Below, piece after piece: positions 23,417 to 33,056 of a stretch of 64,000 bases of DNA (position 1 is the stretch's first letter; each line of letters opens with the position of its first letter). Position numbers and translations under genes: made by a program. The DNA comes from Candidatus Pelagibacter sp. (GTDB lineage Bacteria; Pseudomonadota; Alphaproteobacteria; Pelagibacterales; Pelagibacteraceae). The notes beneath the pieces were generated by a model. The model had not been told where the DNA came from, searched no databases, and saw nothing but the letters and a program-made list of their open reading frames with translations. The DNA is taken from contig JAOOBT010000002.1 of the NCBI GenBank assembly GCA_028404615.1, forward strand, positions 124,001 through 188,000, read 5' to 3'.

Positions 23417-24674
23417 ATTTTTTACATAACTTTTTAAATTCCTGACCTCTTTTTTCAAAATTATTAAATTGATCAAATGAAGCTGCTGCTGGGCTAAATA
23501 ATACTGACCTTTCTGATCTTTCTTTTAACTTAATGTCTTTAGAAATTTGAATAATTGATTTTTTTAAATTGTTTGATACTGAAAAGTTTATTTTTCCTTT
23601 AATTTGTTTTCTAAAAAAATTTATATTTTTTCCTATCAAATAACATTTAACAATATTATTTTTAAATTTTGATAATTTAATTTTGTCATTTTTTTTTGGA
23701 AGTCCTCCTAAAATCCAGTAAATATTTTTTAGACTTGACAATGCTAATTCCGTAGCTCTAAATGAAGTTGCTTTAGAATCATTTATAAAAGTAACATCTT
23801 TTTTTTTAAAAAAAACTTCAAATCTATGTGATAAACCTTTAAAAGATTTGATTGATTTAACAAATGATCTTTCGCCAATATTTATTAATTTGGCAAATGC
23901 GTAAACAAAACTCATATTTTCATCGTTTATTTTTGAGGTTAAATAATCATTTTTAATTTTAAACTTAATTTTCTTATAATTTTCAATTTTAGGTACAATA
24001 GTTTTACTCAAAAATTTTCTTCTACTAAAAGTTTTTTTAAATTTTTTATTAATCAGAGCAAAACTATTTTTTGATTGAAGTTGAAAAATTTTCAATTTTG
24101 AATTTAAATAATTTTTCATGGTGCCGTGCCAATCTAAATGGTCATTTGTTAAGTTAAGAAAAAACGCATAATCCGGAGAAATAAATTTTGAATGAGCGAG
24201 TTGAAAAGATGAGGCCTCTATAATCACATAGCTATTTTTTGAATTTTTAACTTCTAAAATTGGGTTACCAATATTACCTCCTAGAGAGCATTTGAATCTA
24301 TTTTTTTTTAAAAGATGTGCTAATAATTTACACGTTGTTGATTTTCCATTGGTCCCAGTTATCACAATACTTTTACATTTATTTTTAGTTAAAAAGAACA
24401 GGTCAATATCTGTTATTATTTTTTTTTTAAATTTAATAAAATTTTTATTTTTTACTAAACTTATACCTGGAGACAAAACAATATAATCGACCTGTTTCAT
24501 TACTTGTTTTAAGTTTTTTGCTCTATGTTTTTTATATAATTTTTTGTATGTATCATCCCAAACTTTAAATTTTTTAATTTTGTTTTTTTTAAAAAATTTT
24601 ACAACAGACATACCGGAGATACCTAGACCATAAACAAGGAACGATAGTTCTTTGAGTTCTAAAATTTGGCGCAT
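23397..24674 (-). CDS. murD: UDP-N-acetylmuramoylalanine--D-glutamate ligase MurD
   Basis: Adds D-Glu to UDP-MurNAc-L-Ala. The 425-residue protein has the N-terminal 'VYGLGISGMSVVKFF', ATP loop 'VITGTNGKSTTCKLL', 'LNLTNDHLDWHGTM' and 'FINDSKATSFRATELALSS', followed by 'SPAAASFDQFNNFEKRGQEF' near the end. It starts 3 nt after mraY and overlaps the chosen ftsW start by 20 nt. Confidence 0.95.
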   Translation of the reverse strand: MRQILELKELSFLVYGLGISGMSVVKFFKKNKIKKFKVWDDTYKKLYKKHRAKNLKQVMKQVDYIVLSPGISLVKNKNFIKFKKKIITDIDLFFLTKNKCKSIVITGTNGKSTTCKLLAHLLKKNRFKCSLGGNIGNPILEVKNSKNSYVIIEASSFQLAHSKFISPDYAFFLNLTNDHLDWHGTMKNYLNSKLKIFQLQSKNSFALINKKFKKTFSRRKFLSKTIVPKIENYKKIKFKIKNDYLTSKINDENMSFVYAFAKLINIGERSFVKSIKSFKGLSHRFEVFFKKKDVTFINDSKATSFRATELALSSLKNIYWILGGLPKKNDKIKLSKFKNNIVKCYLIGKNINFFRKQIKGKINFSVSNNLKKSIIQISKDIKLKERSERSVLFSPAAASFDQFNNFEKRGQEFKKLCKKYARKFN

Positions 24675-24677
24675 GCT

Positions 24678-25763
24678 TTACCTTAATTTTAATGTAGCAA
24701 GTCCAATTAATGCTAAGATAATAGCGATTATCCAAAATCGAATTACTATTGTTGACTCAGCCCATCCTTTTTTTTCAAAATGGTGGTGTATCGGCGCCAT
24801 CTTAAAGATTCTTTTACCAGTCAATTTGAAAGAAGCGACTTGTATTATGACTGAGACAGTCTCTAAAACGAACAGACCACCTATTATAGCCAAAACGATT
24901 TCGTGTTTTACAATAATTGCTATAGCTGCGAGTGAGCCTCCTAATGAAAGTGATCCTGTATCTCCCATAAAGATTTTTGCTGGAGGCGCATTATACCAAA
25001 GAAATCCTAAACAAGCTCCAACAATTGATCCACAAAAAATAGATAATTCACCTACATCTGGAATATACTGTATCTGCAAATATTCTGAAAAAATTGTATT
25101 ACCGACAACATATGAGATTAATGTAAATGATAGTGCTACTAACATTACGGGCACTGTAGCTAAACCGTCTAAACCGTCTGTTAAGTTTACAGCATTAGAA
25201 GCCCCTATAATTACAAACAAACCAAAAGGTATAAAAAATAAACCCATGTCCCATATTAAATTTTTAAAAAATGGAAAATACAAATTATACAAATATCCAT
25301 GATTAGAATATTTGATTAAAGTCAACAAAGTGATTACACCGATTATAATTTGACCTAGAAATTTGTAACTAGATTTAAGTCCTCTTGAATTTTTAAATTT
25401 GATTTTAAGCATATCATCTAAAAATCCTAATACTCCTAAAGACAATGAGACAAAAATTAGTGTCCAAACGTAAACATTATTCAGATCTGCCCACAATAAC
25501 GTGCTAAATAAAATTCCAATTATAATGATCACTCCGCCCATAGTTGGTGTTCCAGATTTTTTTATTATATGATCAATTGGTCCATCTTGTCTTATTGGTC
25601 CGGTTATCATCTTTTCTGAAAATAATTTTATTAATGGTCCTCCAATAATAAAAACTACTATTAAAGAGGTAACAACAGAAAGACCTGTTCTAAATGTTAG
25701 ATATTTAAATACATTCAGAAACGAATATTGATCAATTAAAGAAGTTAATAAATTAAATAACAC
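24678..25763 (-). CDS. mraY: phospho-MurNAc-pentapeptide transferase MraY
   Basis: Integral-membrane enzyme that makes lipid I from UDP-MurNAc-pentapeptide and undecaprenyl phosphate. The 361-residue protein has 'GTPTMGGVIIIIGI', the DD motif in 'LGFLDDMLKI', 'NLTDGLDGLA', 'FLWYNAPPAKIFMGDTGSL' and the HHH region 'FKMAPIHHHFEKKGW'. About ten transmembrane segments. It directly abuts murEF (0-nt gap). Confidence 0.96.
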   Translation of the reverse strand: MLFNLLTSLIDQYSFLNVFKYLTFRTGLSVVTSLIVVFIIGGPLIKLFSEKMITGPIRQDGPIDHIIKKSGTPTMGGVIIIIGILFSTLLWADLNNVYVWTLIFVSLSLGVLGFLDDMLKIKFKNSRGLKSSYKFLGQIIIGVITLLTLIKYSNHGYLYNLYFPFFKNLIWDMGLFFIPFGLFVIIGASNAVNLTDGLDGLATVPVMLVALSFTLISYVVGNTIFSEYLQIQYIPDVGELSIFCGSIVGACLGFLWYNAPPAKIFMGDTGSLSLGGSLAAIAIIVKHEIVLAIIGGLFVLETVSVIIQVASFKLTGKRIFKMAPIHHHFEKKGWAESTIVIRFWIIAIILALIGLATLKLR

Positions 25764-28523
25764 TTATATTCCTTTTATCATTTTTTTGCTGAAATCATGA
25801 AGCCCTGTAGCGTTAGATCCTTTAATCATTAGATAATCATTATTTGATATCATTTTACTCAAACTAAAATCTATGTCTTCGATGCTTTGTAAAATATTTC
25901 CTCTTTTTTCTTTATTTATAAGTTTATAAGTGAAAATTGTTTTTTTTCCCTTAATGAATACTTTATCGATATCAGAATTGTTAATAACTTTAGATAACTT
26001 TTCATGATAAATTTTTGAGTTAGAACCTAATTCAAGCATGTCACCAAGTATTAAGTATTTTTTAAAGTTTACCTTTTTAATCAAACTAAGCTTTTTAATA
26101 GCATTTTTTACAGATAATGGATTAGCATTATAACTTTCATCTATTAAATTAAATTTTTTCCTATACCTTGAGATAGAATGCTTTTTTCCTCTTCCCTCTG
26201 GTGAGCTTAAATTTTTGAGTTTTAAGCTTATCTTGGATAAATCAATTTTTAATTCTTTTAAGACTGCAATTGAAGCCAGAACATTATGTATGTTCAAATC
26301 TTTAATTTCTAAATTTAGCTTTTGTTTATTGCAATTAACCAATAGCTTTGAAGAGTTTACTTTATTTATAATTTTTATAATTCTAACCTCTGATTCATAA
26401 TGCTTGCCGAAAGTACAAATCTTTAAATTATGTGATTTAGCTTTTTTAAATAAAAAATTAAAAAATTTATCATCCCTATTAAGTATAATAGTTCCTCCTG
26501 GTTTTATATTCTCAATTATTTCTGATTTAGCTTTTGCTATTTCTTTGACATTTTTAAAGTTTTCCAAATGAGCCTCGCCAATATTTGTAATTACACCTAT
26601 ATGAGGATTAATTAATTTTGAAAGATTTCTTATTTCACCTGACCTACTCATTCCAACTTCAAAGACACCAAATTTATCCTCTGTGTTTAAATTCGATAAG
26701 CTTACGGGTACCCCGTAATGGTTATTGAAGGATTTGGGTGATGAATAAGTTTGATCAAAATTTTTTAATAAATCACTAATCATATTTTTTAAAGATGTTT
26801 TTCCTGCGCTACCAGTAATGGCAATTATTTTTGCAGAGGTTTTTTTACGTTTTAAATAGGCAAACTGATTTAGAAATGCAATAGTATCTTTTACTTTAAT
26901 TATCTTATGTTTATTTTGTTGATGGTTCGAAGATGAAATTATACATCCAGCCTTTTTTTTTAATGCAATATTTATAAATTTATTACCATCATTTTTCTTT
27001 CCTTTAATTGCTAAAAATAAATTATCTTTTTTTATTGATCTTGTGTCAATTGAAAGCCCATTAAAATTTACGAGTTTTATTTTTCCAAATATTTTTTTTA
27101 ATATAAATCTATTTTGTAAAAAGTTAATTTTTTTTTTAGAAATTTTTGATTTTGCTTTTATTTTTTTTACAATTTTTTTATCTGAAATATTTATTATTTT
27201 ATTTTTGTAAATTTGTTTTTCCTCGTGGCCTTTTCCTGCAATTAGTATAATTTCTTTTGGTTCTGAATTGTGAATAGACTTTCTGATAGCTAATTCTCTA
27301 TTTCCAATATTAAATACTTTGTTTTTAGATATATATTTTAAAAGTTGCTCCCTTATTTTTTTTGGATTTTCGTTTCTTGGATTATCATCTGTAACGTAAA
27401 TTTTGTTACAATGTTCATTTGCAATTTTCGCCATTAGAGGTCTTTTTTTTTTATCTCTATCACCTCCACAGCCAAAAACTAAAGAGATATTATTTCCGTA
27501 GTTATTTTTTAGAGATTTTATTGCTTTAAGTAAAGCATCGGGAGTATGCGCGTAGTCTATAAATACTTTTACTTTGTTGGGAAAATCTTTTATCAGCTCA
27601 AGTCTTCCATTAACATCTTTTAATTTTTTAATTACAGCATAAATATTTTTATCTTTTAAACCGCAAATCCTAGAAGCTATAATTGCCATAGCTAAATTCT
27701 TAATCCTATAATCTATTAAATTTTTAGAATAAAAATCTTCTATTTTCTCTAATTCTTTGCTTATTTCTAAAACTTTAAATTTTTTATTTTTCGCAATTTT
27801 TTTAATCAGAGAATATTGATCTATATCTCTATCTAAAATAATTGATGCTTTCTCATCTAAAATTTCTCTGAATAGTAAAAGTTTTGCATTCAGATAAGAC
27901 TTCATAGTCTTGTGGTAGTCCAAGTGATCCTGGCTAAAATTCGTAAAAATTCCTGCTTTAAATTTTATATGATGTAATCTTTTTTGAGATAATCCGTGAC
28001 TAGAGGCTTCTATAATAACATTATCAATTTTTTTTCTTTTTAAATAATCTAGATTTTTGTGAAGGGTAATAGTATCAGGCGAAGTAAGATTAGTTTTGAT
28101 TAGTTTATTGTTATATCTTATTCCTAGTGTTCCAATAGTTGCTACTGGTATATTTCTCAATCTTAAAATTTGATAAAATAAATCTGCAACAGATGTTTTG
28201 CCATTAGTACCAGTAACCGCAAAAATATTTTTAGGTTTAAATTTGTAAAATTTTGAGGTTACTTCACTCAAAAGATGTCTAATTTTTTTAGTTTTAACAA
28301 AAATGATATTTTTATTTTTTTGTTTATAACTTGGAGAACAAACTATTACAACAGCTCCTTTTTTAATTGCATCTTTAATAAATTTTTCTCCATTTAAATT
28401 ATTTCCTTTAATTGCAAAGAAAATATAATTTTTTTTTATTTCATTACTGTTTATTGAAAGCCCAGAAATGAAAATATTTTTTTTATTTTGTGAAATATTG
28501 CTAATTAAATTTTTCAACAACAT
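25764..28523 (-). CDS. murE-murF: fused MurE-MurF ligase
   Basis: One uninterrupted 919-codon frame carries two complete Mur ligases. Residues 1 to about 450 are MurE (UDP-MurNAc-tripeptide synthetase), with ATP loop TGTNGKTS (104-111), 'FSQDHLDYH' and DNPR at 380-383, the motif linked to meso-diaminopimelate specificity. A Lys-rich linker of about 15 residues follows. Residues about 466-919 are MurF (adds D-Ala-D-Ala), with TGSAGKTS (570-577), 'VFEVGMSRSGEI' and 'NLIDESYNANPLSV'. The fusion would couple two successive steps, using the product of the nearby ddl. The start overlaps ftsI by 23 nt; MLLKNLI matches a MurE-like N-terminus. Confidence 0.95.
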   Translation of the reverse strand: MLLKNLISNISQNKKNIFISGLSINSNEIKKNYIFFAIKGNNLNGEKFIKDAIKKGAVVIVCSPSYKQKNKNIIFVKTKKIRHLLSEVTSKFYKFKPKNIFAVTGTNGKTSVADLFYQILRLRNIPVATIGTLGIRYNNKLIKTNLTSPDTITLHKNLDYLKRKKIDNVIIEASSHGLSQKRLHHIKFKAGIFTNFSQDHLDYHKTMKSYLNAKLLLFREILDEKASIILDRDIDQYSLIKKIAKNKKFKVLEISKELEKIEDFYSKNLIDYRIKNLAMAIIASRICGLKDKNIYAVIKKLKDVNGRLELIKDFPNKVKVFIDYAHTPDALLKAIKSLKNNYGNNISLVFGCGGDRDKKKRPLMAKIANEHCNKIYVTDDNPRNENPKKIREQLLKYISKNKVFNIGNRELAIRKSIHNSEPKEIILIAGKGHEEKQIYKNKIINISDKKIVKKIKAKSKISKKKINFLQNRFILKKIFGKIKLVNFNGLSIDTRSIKKDNLFLAIKGKKNDGNKFINIALKKKAGCIISSSNHQQNKHKIIKVKDTIAFLNQFAYLKRKKTSAKIIAITGSAGKTSLKNMISDLLKNFDQTYSSPKSFNNHYGVPVSLSNLNTEDKFGVFEVGMSRSGEIRNLSKLINPHIGVITNIGEAHLENFKNVKEIAKAKSEIIENIKPGGTIILNRDDKFFNFLFKKAKSHNLKICTFGKHYESEVRIIKIINKVNSSKLLVNCNKQKLNLEIKDLNIHNVLASIAVLKELKIDLSKISLKLKNLSSPEGRGKKHSISRYRKKFNLIDESYNANPLSVKNAIKKLSLIKKVNFKKYLILGDMLELGSNSKIYHEKLSKVINNSDIDKVFIKGKKTIFTYKLINKEKRGNILQSIEDIDFSLSKMISNNDYLMIKGSNATGLHDFSKKMIKGI

Positions 28524-30222
28524 GTTGCTGTATAAACTCTTTGTTATTTATGGCTAAAATTGGTCCAATTTTTTCTATTATTTTGCCCGCAACATAAACA
28601 GCGTTCCAACCAGATGTATTATAGGGTGCTTTTGTTTTTGTGCCTCTATAATTATAGATCAAATCTTTGTTAATTTTTGGATTTTCTAACATCACAAACA
28701 AAGCGTAGTTTGGTTCATTCGAGGGGAAAATTGAAATAAAATTATTAATTCTATTTTTTTTATTCCCATATCCTTCAGCAGTACCAGTTTTACCCCCAAC
28801 ATAGTATCCGTTTTTATCAGCTAAGCTTGCCGTGCCATGTTTGCTGCTAACAACTTTTCTTAAAATATTTCTTAACTCGTAACTTGTATTTCTTGATATA
28901 ATATTTTCAGTTTTTTCAATTTTTCTTTCTTTAATTAAACTTGGGACGATTAATTTTCCTCCATTACTCATTGCAGCATATAATGCTGTTACCTGCAAGG
29001 GTGTAGTAGTAATACCATGACCAAAAGATATAGTTTCTAGTTTGCATTTATTCCATTTTATCTGATGGGGGCTGCCGACTTCTTGCAATTCGATAACAGG
29101 ATTTTTTGTGATTTTTGTTTTCTTTAGAAATTTTTTAAAATTTTCTTCTCCAATTTTTTTAGCTAATATTGCTGAACCAACATTTGATGATCTTACTAAA
29201 ATTTCTTCAACTGATAAGTTTTTTGGATGTTCTTTCATGTCTGTAATTTCATGAATAGAGCATCTTATTTTTCTTGGTATATTTTGAATTATTGTGTCTT
29301 TTTCGACTAATTTATGCTCTAGCGCTAAAGCAGTGGTGAAAGTTTTAAATATCGAACCAAGTTCATATACTCCTTTGGTAATCTTATTAAGATATTTTTT
29401 GTCACTGATGGTTGATCTTTGATTTATATCAAAATTTGGTAACGAGATTAAGGAGATAATATCACCGTTATTTACATTCATTAATAATGCGCCGCCACCC
29501 GTTGCGTCAAAAGTTTTAATAGCATTATTTAATTCTTTGTTAATTATAAACTGAATATTGCTATCCAAAGTTAATTTTAAAGGTTTATTAATTAGGTCTT
29601 TGTTTTTTAAATCCCTATCAAAATATTTTTCAACGCCCGATATACCATAATTATCATAATCGACTTGACCAATAATGTGACTAAACAAATTAGCGTGGGT
29701 GTACATTCTAGCTTGGAAAGGTTCAAATTTGATAGCCTTTTCCCCAAGAGACCAAAACTTTTCCTTTTCGACTTCATCAATTCTCTTCTTAATGCGGAAA
29801 TATTTATTTCTTTCTAATTTTTTTTCTATTTCATTAATTGGTAATTCAGGAAAGTGAAGTCTAAGTTTTATTAAAAATTTTTTTTTATCTTTTAATAATT
29901 TTGGATCTATAGCTGCATGAAAAGTATTAATGTTTCTGGATATAATTACTCCATTTCTGTCAATTATATCTCGTCTCAAGAGAGAAAATTTTGCATTTTC
30001 TTTCTCTAGGTTTCGTATGTTTTTTTTATCCAAAGAAATGAAAATAATTTTTATTGAAAAAACTAATACTAAAGAAAAAAAGAAAAAGAATAACAAATAA
30101 ATCCTGTCTTGAAAATTATTTGATTTTTTGAGCATTTTATTGTTTTTATTTGTTTCTAAAAAATCCTCAAAATAGAAACTTCTTTGATTTGAATTTTTAT
30201 TTTTTTTCGATTTTTTTTTCAT
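28501..30222 (-). CDS. ftsI: septal peptidoglycan transpeptidase FtsI (PBP3)
   Basis: Class B penicillin-binding protein that cross-links septal peptidoglycan with FtsW. The 573-residue protein has a long basic cytoplasmic N-tail, one transmembrane helix (about residues 42-63), a pedestal domain ('LLRRDIIDRNGVIISRNINT') and a transpeptidase domain. Active-site motifs are S290-I-F-K293, S345-S-N347 and K478-T-G480. It overlaps ftsL by 26 nt and murEF by 23 nt. Confidence 0.95.
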   Translation of the reverse strand: MKKKSKKNKNSNQRSFYFEDFLETNKNNKMLKKSNNFQDRIYLLFFFFFSLVLVFSIKIIFISLDKKNIRNLEKENAKFSLLRRDIIDRNGVIISRNINTFHAAIDPKLLKDKKKFLIKLRLHFPELPINEIEKKLERNKYFRIKKRIDEVEKEKFWSLGEKAIKFEPFQARMYTHANLFSHIIGQVDYDNYGISGVEKYFDRDLKNKDLINKPLKLTLDSNIQFIINKELNNAIKTFDATGGGALLMNVNNGDIISLISLPNFDINQRSTISDKKYLNKITKGVYELGSIFKTFTTALALEHKLVEKDTIIQNIPRKIRCSIHEITDMKEHPKNLSVEEILVRSSNVGSAILAKKIGEENFKKFLKKTKITKNPVIELQEVGSPHQIKWNKCKLETISFGHGITTTPLQVTALYAAMSNGGKLIVPSLIKERKIEKTENIISRNTSYELRNILRKVVSSKHGTASLADKNGYYVGGKTGTAEGYGNKKNRINNFISIFPSNEPNYALFVMLENPKINKDLIYNYRGTKTKAPYNTSGWNAVYVAGKIIEKIGPILAINNKEFIQQHVVEKFN

Positions 30223-30535
30223 TTGTACTATTCACTGAAGATATTTTATTTTGCAACTCGGTAAAATCCGAAATATTAAAAAATATTTTTGAGAACGATA
30301 TTGGTTTATATTCATTTGAGCTTATTAAATTAATTTTTTTTTCAATTTCAGCAGGTGATGACAAGTAATGAAAATCAAGTTGAGCTTCATTAAGTTCATT
30401 TTTTTTCGATAAAATTTTTAAATTTAAATGAGTTATTTCTTTTTCTAAAATTCTTGTTTTGTTTTTTATTATTGAAGTTATAATTAGAAAAATTATGAAA
30501 ATAGTAGTTGAAATTGTTAATTTTGTTTTAAACAT
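30197..30535 (-). CDS. ftsL: FtsL-like cell-division protein
   Basis: A 112-residue bitopic protein: a short cytoplasmic N-end, one transmembrane helix (about residues 6-23) and a coiled-coil-like segment ('ILEKEITHLNLKILSKKNEL'). Next comes 'FHYLSSPAEIEKKI', the conserved short motif of alphaproteobacterial FtsL. In the divisome FtsL pairs with FtsB (DivIC) and activates FtsWI. Primary sequence conservation is low; position between rsmH and ftsI plus topology make the call. It overlaps both neighbours. Confidence 0.82.
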   Translation of the reverse strand: MFKTKLTISTTIFIIFLIITSIIKNKTRILEKEITHLNLKILSKKNELNEAQLDFHYLSSPAEIEKKINLISSNEYKPISFSKIFFNISDFTELQNKISSVNSTNEKKIEKK

Positions 30536-31538
30536 TAATTGCCTCCAAATCTAGATATCTTTTAAATTTTTTTATAAAATCTTTGGGATATTCGAATTTA
30601 TTTTCGCTTCTAGTCGCAAATCTTAGTTTTGCAGATCTAGATCTACTATTTTTTATTAATTCCTCTTTTGTTGGTTTTAATGTTTTATTTTTATAATCTT
30701 GAAATAAAATACTTTTAAAATCTTTGCTCTCTGGGAAGTACCTAGAAGGTTTAGATTTATTATTTGAAAAATTACTAAAAAAGTACTTTACTATTTTATC
30801 TTCTATAGAATGAAAACTTATTATTATTATTTTGCCTCCTGGTTTCAGTTTCTTCGTAGCGCTAATAACTCCATTTATTAGTTCAGTAATCTCTTTGTTA
30901 ACAAAAATGCGCAGAGCTTGAAAAGTTTTTGTACAAGGATTTATTCTGCTAGAAAAATTTTTTTTTTTACTTTTTTCAATTATTTGAACTAAATCAGCAG
31001 TATTAGAAATTTTTTTTTTAATCCTTTGACTAACAATGTTTTTTGCAATTTTAGAGGCTTCGGTTTCTTCACCTAAAATTTTAATTACTGATTTCAGATC
31101 TGTTTCGCTTAAATTATTTATTACATCTAGGGCAGATATTTCGTTAAGTCCCATGGTCATATTTAATTTTTTATTCGATTTAAAAGAAAAACCTCTCTCT
31201 AGATCATTCAATTGGATAGATGATAAGCCTAAGTCAAATATTATTGTGTCAACATTATCATTAGTAATTTTGTCAAGTTCACTAAATTTTGATTGATGAA
31301 ATTTAAATCTTGAGGGAAATTTTGTTTCTAGCTTTTTTGCGATCGATAAAACGTTCTTATCTCTATCTATTGCATGAACATGCGTATTTGGAAATTTAAG
31401 GATTTCCTTAGAATAACCTCCTCCTCCAAAAGTGCAGTCTATAAACCTTTCTCCGGCAGAAATTGAAGATAATCTTATTACTTCATTCAACATCACTGGA
31501 AAATGGGAGAATTCCAGTGATGAAGTTTGATTGTTCAT
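30528..31538 (-). CDS. rsmH: 16S rRNA (cytosine-1402-N4)-methyltransferase RsmH
   Basis: Methylates C1402 of 16S rRNA. The 336-residue protein has the family start 'FSHFPVMLNEVIRLSS', SAM motif 'FIDCTFGGGGYSKEIL', 'IIFDLGLSSIQLND' and 'CTKTFQALRIFVNKE', ending 'NSRSRSAKLRFA'. It is usually the second gene of the cluster (mraZ-rsmH); here ftsZ is wedged before it, with an 18-nt gap. Confidence 0.96.
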   Translation of the reverse strand: MNNQTSSLEFSHFPVMLNEVIRLSSISAGERFIDCTFGGGGYSKEILKFPNTHVHAIDRDKNVLSIAKKLETKFPSRFKFHQSKFSELDKITNDNVDTIIFDLGLSSIQLNDLERGFSFKSNKKLNMTMGLNEISALDVINNLSETDLKSVIKILGEETEASKIAKNIVSQRIKKKISNTADLVQIIEKSKKKNFSSRINPCTKTFQALRIFVNKEITELINGVISATKKLKPGGKIIIISFHSIEDKIVKYFFSNFSNNKSKPSRYFPESKDFKSILFQDYKNKTLKPTKEELIKNSRSRSAKLRFATRSENKFEYPKDFIKKFKRYLDLEAINV

Positions 31539-31556
31539 GTATCCAAAGTTGATCCA

Positions 31557-33056
31557 TTAAAACTTTTGTTTTCTCAAAAAAGCGGGAATTTCAAAATCTT
31601 CCTCTTCATTATTATCTTGATCAAATAATTCAGTTGAGTTGTCACTTTCGGTGCTGAACGTTTCAAAGTTATCTTCATTTGACTTATCAGGTTGTTCTTC
31701 TGAAAATAATTGTGGGGTATATTCATCATTATGACTTTTAGTTATTGAAGAATTATCCATTGCTTCGTCTAAATTATTGTTTTCAATATATGACGCGCTT
31801 TCTATTGAAACTCCTGAAGTAATAGAACTTAAATCTTGTTCTCCAGTAGTTTTTAATTCAACTGAATTATTATTTTCTAAGCTTTTTTCAAATTCTCCTA
31901 TTGAATTAGTTTCTTGCTCCTCTTGAAATTCATAACTTTCATCAAGTTTTAAAGCTGTAGCTCCGTCAATAGAATTTATAACATTTTTATCAATATTATT
32001 TTTTGAGAATAAATTTTCGGAGAAATTATTATTTCTGGTATTAGATCCATTTACAACATTAAAAACAGGTCTTAGCTCTGGACTAATACTAGAGCCTTCT
32101 AAACTAGTAGCTACAATTGAAACTCTGATTTTACCATTCATATTTTCATCTTTGATCGCACCAAATATTAGCTCGGCTTCTGGATCAACTTCAGCTCTAA
32201 TTTTGTTAACAGCAGCGTCTACCTCAAAAAGTTTTATATCGCTTCCCCCGGTAATATTAACAAGTAAACCCTTAGCCCCTTGCAGAGTATATTCATCAAT
32301 AAGCGGATTATTTAAAGCCAGCTCCGTAGCAGCCATTGCTCTATTTTCTCCGTCTGCTTCTCCTGTTCCCATCATTGCTTTTCCGCTCGAGCTCATCACT
32401 GTTTCAACATCTGCAAAATCCAAATTTATCATACCAGGTCGAACCATTAAGTCAGTTATACTTTGAACGCCTTGCTTAAGGACATCATTTGATAAACTAA
32501 AGGACTCTTCAAAACCTGTTGCTTCATTAGCAATTTTAAAAAGGTTCTGATTGGGAACTACAATTGTTGTATCTAAATGTTTTTTTAATTGATCTAATCC
32601 AGAAATAGCTCTTCTCATTCTTTTTGGGCCCTCATAAGAGAAAGGTAAAGTTGTTACACCTACAGTTAAAATATTCATTTCTCGAGCAGCTTTTGCGATT
32701 ACATGAGAAGCTCCTGTACCAGTACCTCCGCCCATACCAGATGCGATAAATACCATATTACTCCCCTGAATATAGTTAATGATTTCGTTAATGGATTCAT
32801 CTGCAGCAGCTTGACCAATATCGTGTTTAGCACCTGCTCCTAGACCTTTGGTTAAATTCATTCCGATTTGAATTTTAGCATCTGCTTTACTCATTTTGAG
32901 ATCTTGCGCATCAGTATTAACTGCTACAAACTCTACTCCTTGCATTCCAGCTTCGATCATAGCATTAATTGCATTTCCTCCAGCTCCGCCAACTCCAATA
33001 ACTAATATTCTAGGTTTTAATTCTCTAAGTTCACCACCACCAACATTTATACTCAT
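31557..33056 (-). CDS. ftsZ: cell-division GTPase FtsZ
   Basis: Tubulin-like GTPase that forms the division ring. GGGTGTG lies at residues 109-115, with 'VNTDAQDLK' and the T7 loop region 'MINLDFADVETVM'. The core ends near residue 325. A linker of about 160 residues rich in Asn, Ser and Glu follows, ending in the conserved tip 'FEIPAFLRKQKF', the site that binds FtsA and other partners. It lies between mraZ and rsmH, with an ATGA overlap with mraZ, instead of after ftsA. That would put it directly under MraZ and the cluster's first promoter. Confidence 0.96.
   Translation of the reverse strand: MSINVGGGELRELKPRILVIGVGGAGGNAINAMIEAGMQGVEFVAVNTDAQDLKMSKADAKIQIGMNLTKGLGAGAKHDIGQAAADESINEIINYIQGSNMVFIASGMGGGTGTGASHVIAKAAREMNILTVGVTTLPFSYEGPKRMRRAISGLDQLKKHLDTTIVVPNQNLFKIANEATGFEESFSLSNDVLKQGVQSITDLMVRPGMINLDFADVETVMSSSGKAMMGTGEADGENRAMAATELALNNPLIDEYTLQGAKGLLVNITGGSDIKLFEVDAAVNKIRAEVDPEAELIFGAIKDENMNGKIRVSIVATSLEGSSISPELRPVFNVVNGSNTRNNNFSENLFSKNNIDKNVINSIDGATALKLDESYEFQEEQETNSIGEFEKSLENNNSVELKTTGEQDLSSITSGVSIESASYIENNNLDEAMDNSSITKSHNDEYTPQLFSEEQPDKSNEDNFETFSTESDNSTELFDQDNNEEEDFEIPAFLRKQKF

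Noticed and set aside
24652..25302. 216-codon open frame on the plus strand inside mraY
   Set aside because: It is antisense to a well-conserved membrane protein gene; the open frame is a by-product of mraY codon use and resembles no family I know.
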